This document shows, in pieces, positions 12,211-12,685 of a DNA stretch of 12,685 nucleotides. The stretch is taken from the NCBI GenBank assembly GCA_029777225.1, contig JAKOSR010000019.1, forward strand, positions 1-12,685. The letters run 5' to 3'. The stretch is from Chloroflexota bacterium (lineage in GTDB: Bacteria > Chloroflexota > Anaerolineae > Anaerolineales > Anaerolineaceae). Position 1 is the stretch's first letter; each line of letters begins with the position of its first letter. The notes under the pieces were generated by a model. It saw nothing but the letters and a program-made list of their open reading frames with translations. It made no database searches and was not told the origin of the DNA. Both the position numbers and the translations under genes were made by a program.

Positions 12211-12685
12211 TTAGTTACCCGTATCGGTGCCCGCGTCGTCGTCAGTATCAGGAGCGTTGCCAAAACCGCCCCGTCCGTGCCCGCCGCCCATCATGCCGCC
12301 GAAACGGCCCATTCTGCCTTCGCCCATCATGCCAGGCATTCCACGGCCAAAACCGGGCAGGAAGTTGCCAAAATTCGCGCTTTCCACTTTCGCCCAAATG
12401 GCTTCGTACTGGGCCTGGGTAATGGTGCCCGCCGCAACAGCGTTTTCCAGGGCGGTCTTGATGCCAGCCTTCACGTCATCGCCAAAGGAGGTTGAGGCGC
12501 CCAAAGCCTGCTGCGCGGCAATTAGGTCAGCTTCTTCCTGGGTCAGAGTGCCTTCGGCAACCATGGCGTCCAGTTCTGCCTGTTTCGCGCTGGCAACAGC
12601 GGCTGTGAGTTCATCCGTGCTGATGCCCAATTCCTCGGCCAGCAAAGCCTGGGTGTCAATCTGCGCGAGGTCATCCTGGGAGATA
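12211..12685 (-). CDS. Helical-repeat protein with Gly/Met-rich C-terminal tail, 5' end beyond window
   Basis: The reading frame is open to the window edge, so the first 158 visible residues are the C-terminal part. The internal TTG at 12645 is not the true start, since ISQDDLAQIDTQA precedes it in frame. There are helical units with a shared pattern: LAEELGISTDELTAAVA then MVAEGTLTQEEADLI, and DVKAGIKTALENA then VAAGTITQAQYEAI. The tail (about residues 105-140) is rich in Gly, Met, Arg and Phe (GRGMPGMMGEG, GGMMGGGHGRGG), ending acidic (DTDDDAGTDTGN). The repeated V-A-x-G-T-[LI]-T-Q units recall YckD/DUF2680-like and related Chloroflexota secreted proteins, but I cannot confirm. The N-terminus needed to judge secretion is missing. 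Function is unknown. It ends with a strong terminator. Confidence 0.75.
   Translation of the reverse strand, partial: ISQDDLAQIDTQALLAEELGISTDELTAAVASAKQAELDAMVAEGTLTQEEADLIAAQQALGASTSFGDDVKAGIKTALENAVAAGTITQAQYEAIWAKVESANFGNFLPGFGRGMPGMMGEGRMGRFGGMMGGGHGRGGFGNAPDTDDDAGTDTGN

Overview
The window reads as a GC-rich bacterial chromosome segment with compact, mostly leftward (minus-strand) transcription: 11 complete protein genes and two cut by the window edges lie on the minus or plus strand, and only one (an MFS transporter) is rightward. The gene mix suggests Chloroflexota, most likely an Anaerolineae-type organism: a head-GIN lipoprotein, S41 and YugP-type membrane proteases, a DUF2202 ferritin-like protein, a NapH/NosR-like membrane polyferredoxin, and secreted Pro/Thr- or Gly-rich proteins. 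This taxonomic call is an inference from gene content. No rRNA, tRNA, CRISPR array, IS element or phage gene was seen, and no gene-free stretch exceeds 300 bases.

Layout, left to right. 1-379: the 5' part of a lipoprotein with a head-GIN (DUF2807-like) domain, with its own promoter. 532-2620: a leftward two-gene operon, S41 C-terminal processing protease then a YugP-type membrane zinc peptidase, closed by a good intrinsic terminator. 2711-3927: a LOG-family phosphoribohydrolase coupled by an ATGA overlap to a HAD pyrimidine 5'-nucleotidase-like phosphatase, together a plausible nucleotide salvage or clean-up unit. 4041-5049: a CbpA-type J-domain co-chaperone whose promoter carries a perfect 7-1-7 palindrome over the -10. 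5136-5855: a PlsC-like acyltransferase.

5965-8314 is the most interesting part. A secreted ferritin-like DUF2202 protein is followed by a strong hairpin plus T-run only 17 bases before the start codon of a membrane polyferredoxin, which overlaps by ATGA a membrane-anchored protein built from two copies of an unfamiliar ~60-residue module. Upstream of DUF2202, two 7-bp direct repeats at 11-bp pitch sit where a -35 box should be, as in promoters activated by OmpR/PhoB-type response regulators. This could be a regulated extracytoplasmic electron-transfer or metal-handling module. Function is not proven by sequence.

8446-9795 is the divergent MFS exporter. 9893-11976 holds a secreted or membrane-anchored HExxH zincin followed 11 bases later by a HAD phosphatase. 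12162-12685 is the 3' part of a protein with repeated 'VA-GT-TQ' helical units and a Gly/Met-rich tail, ending in a textbook terminator.
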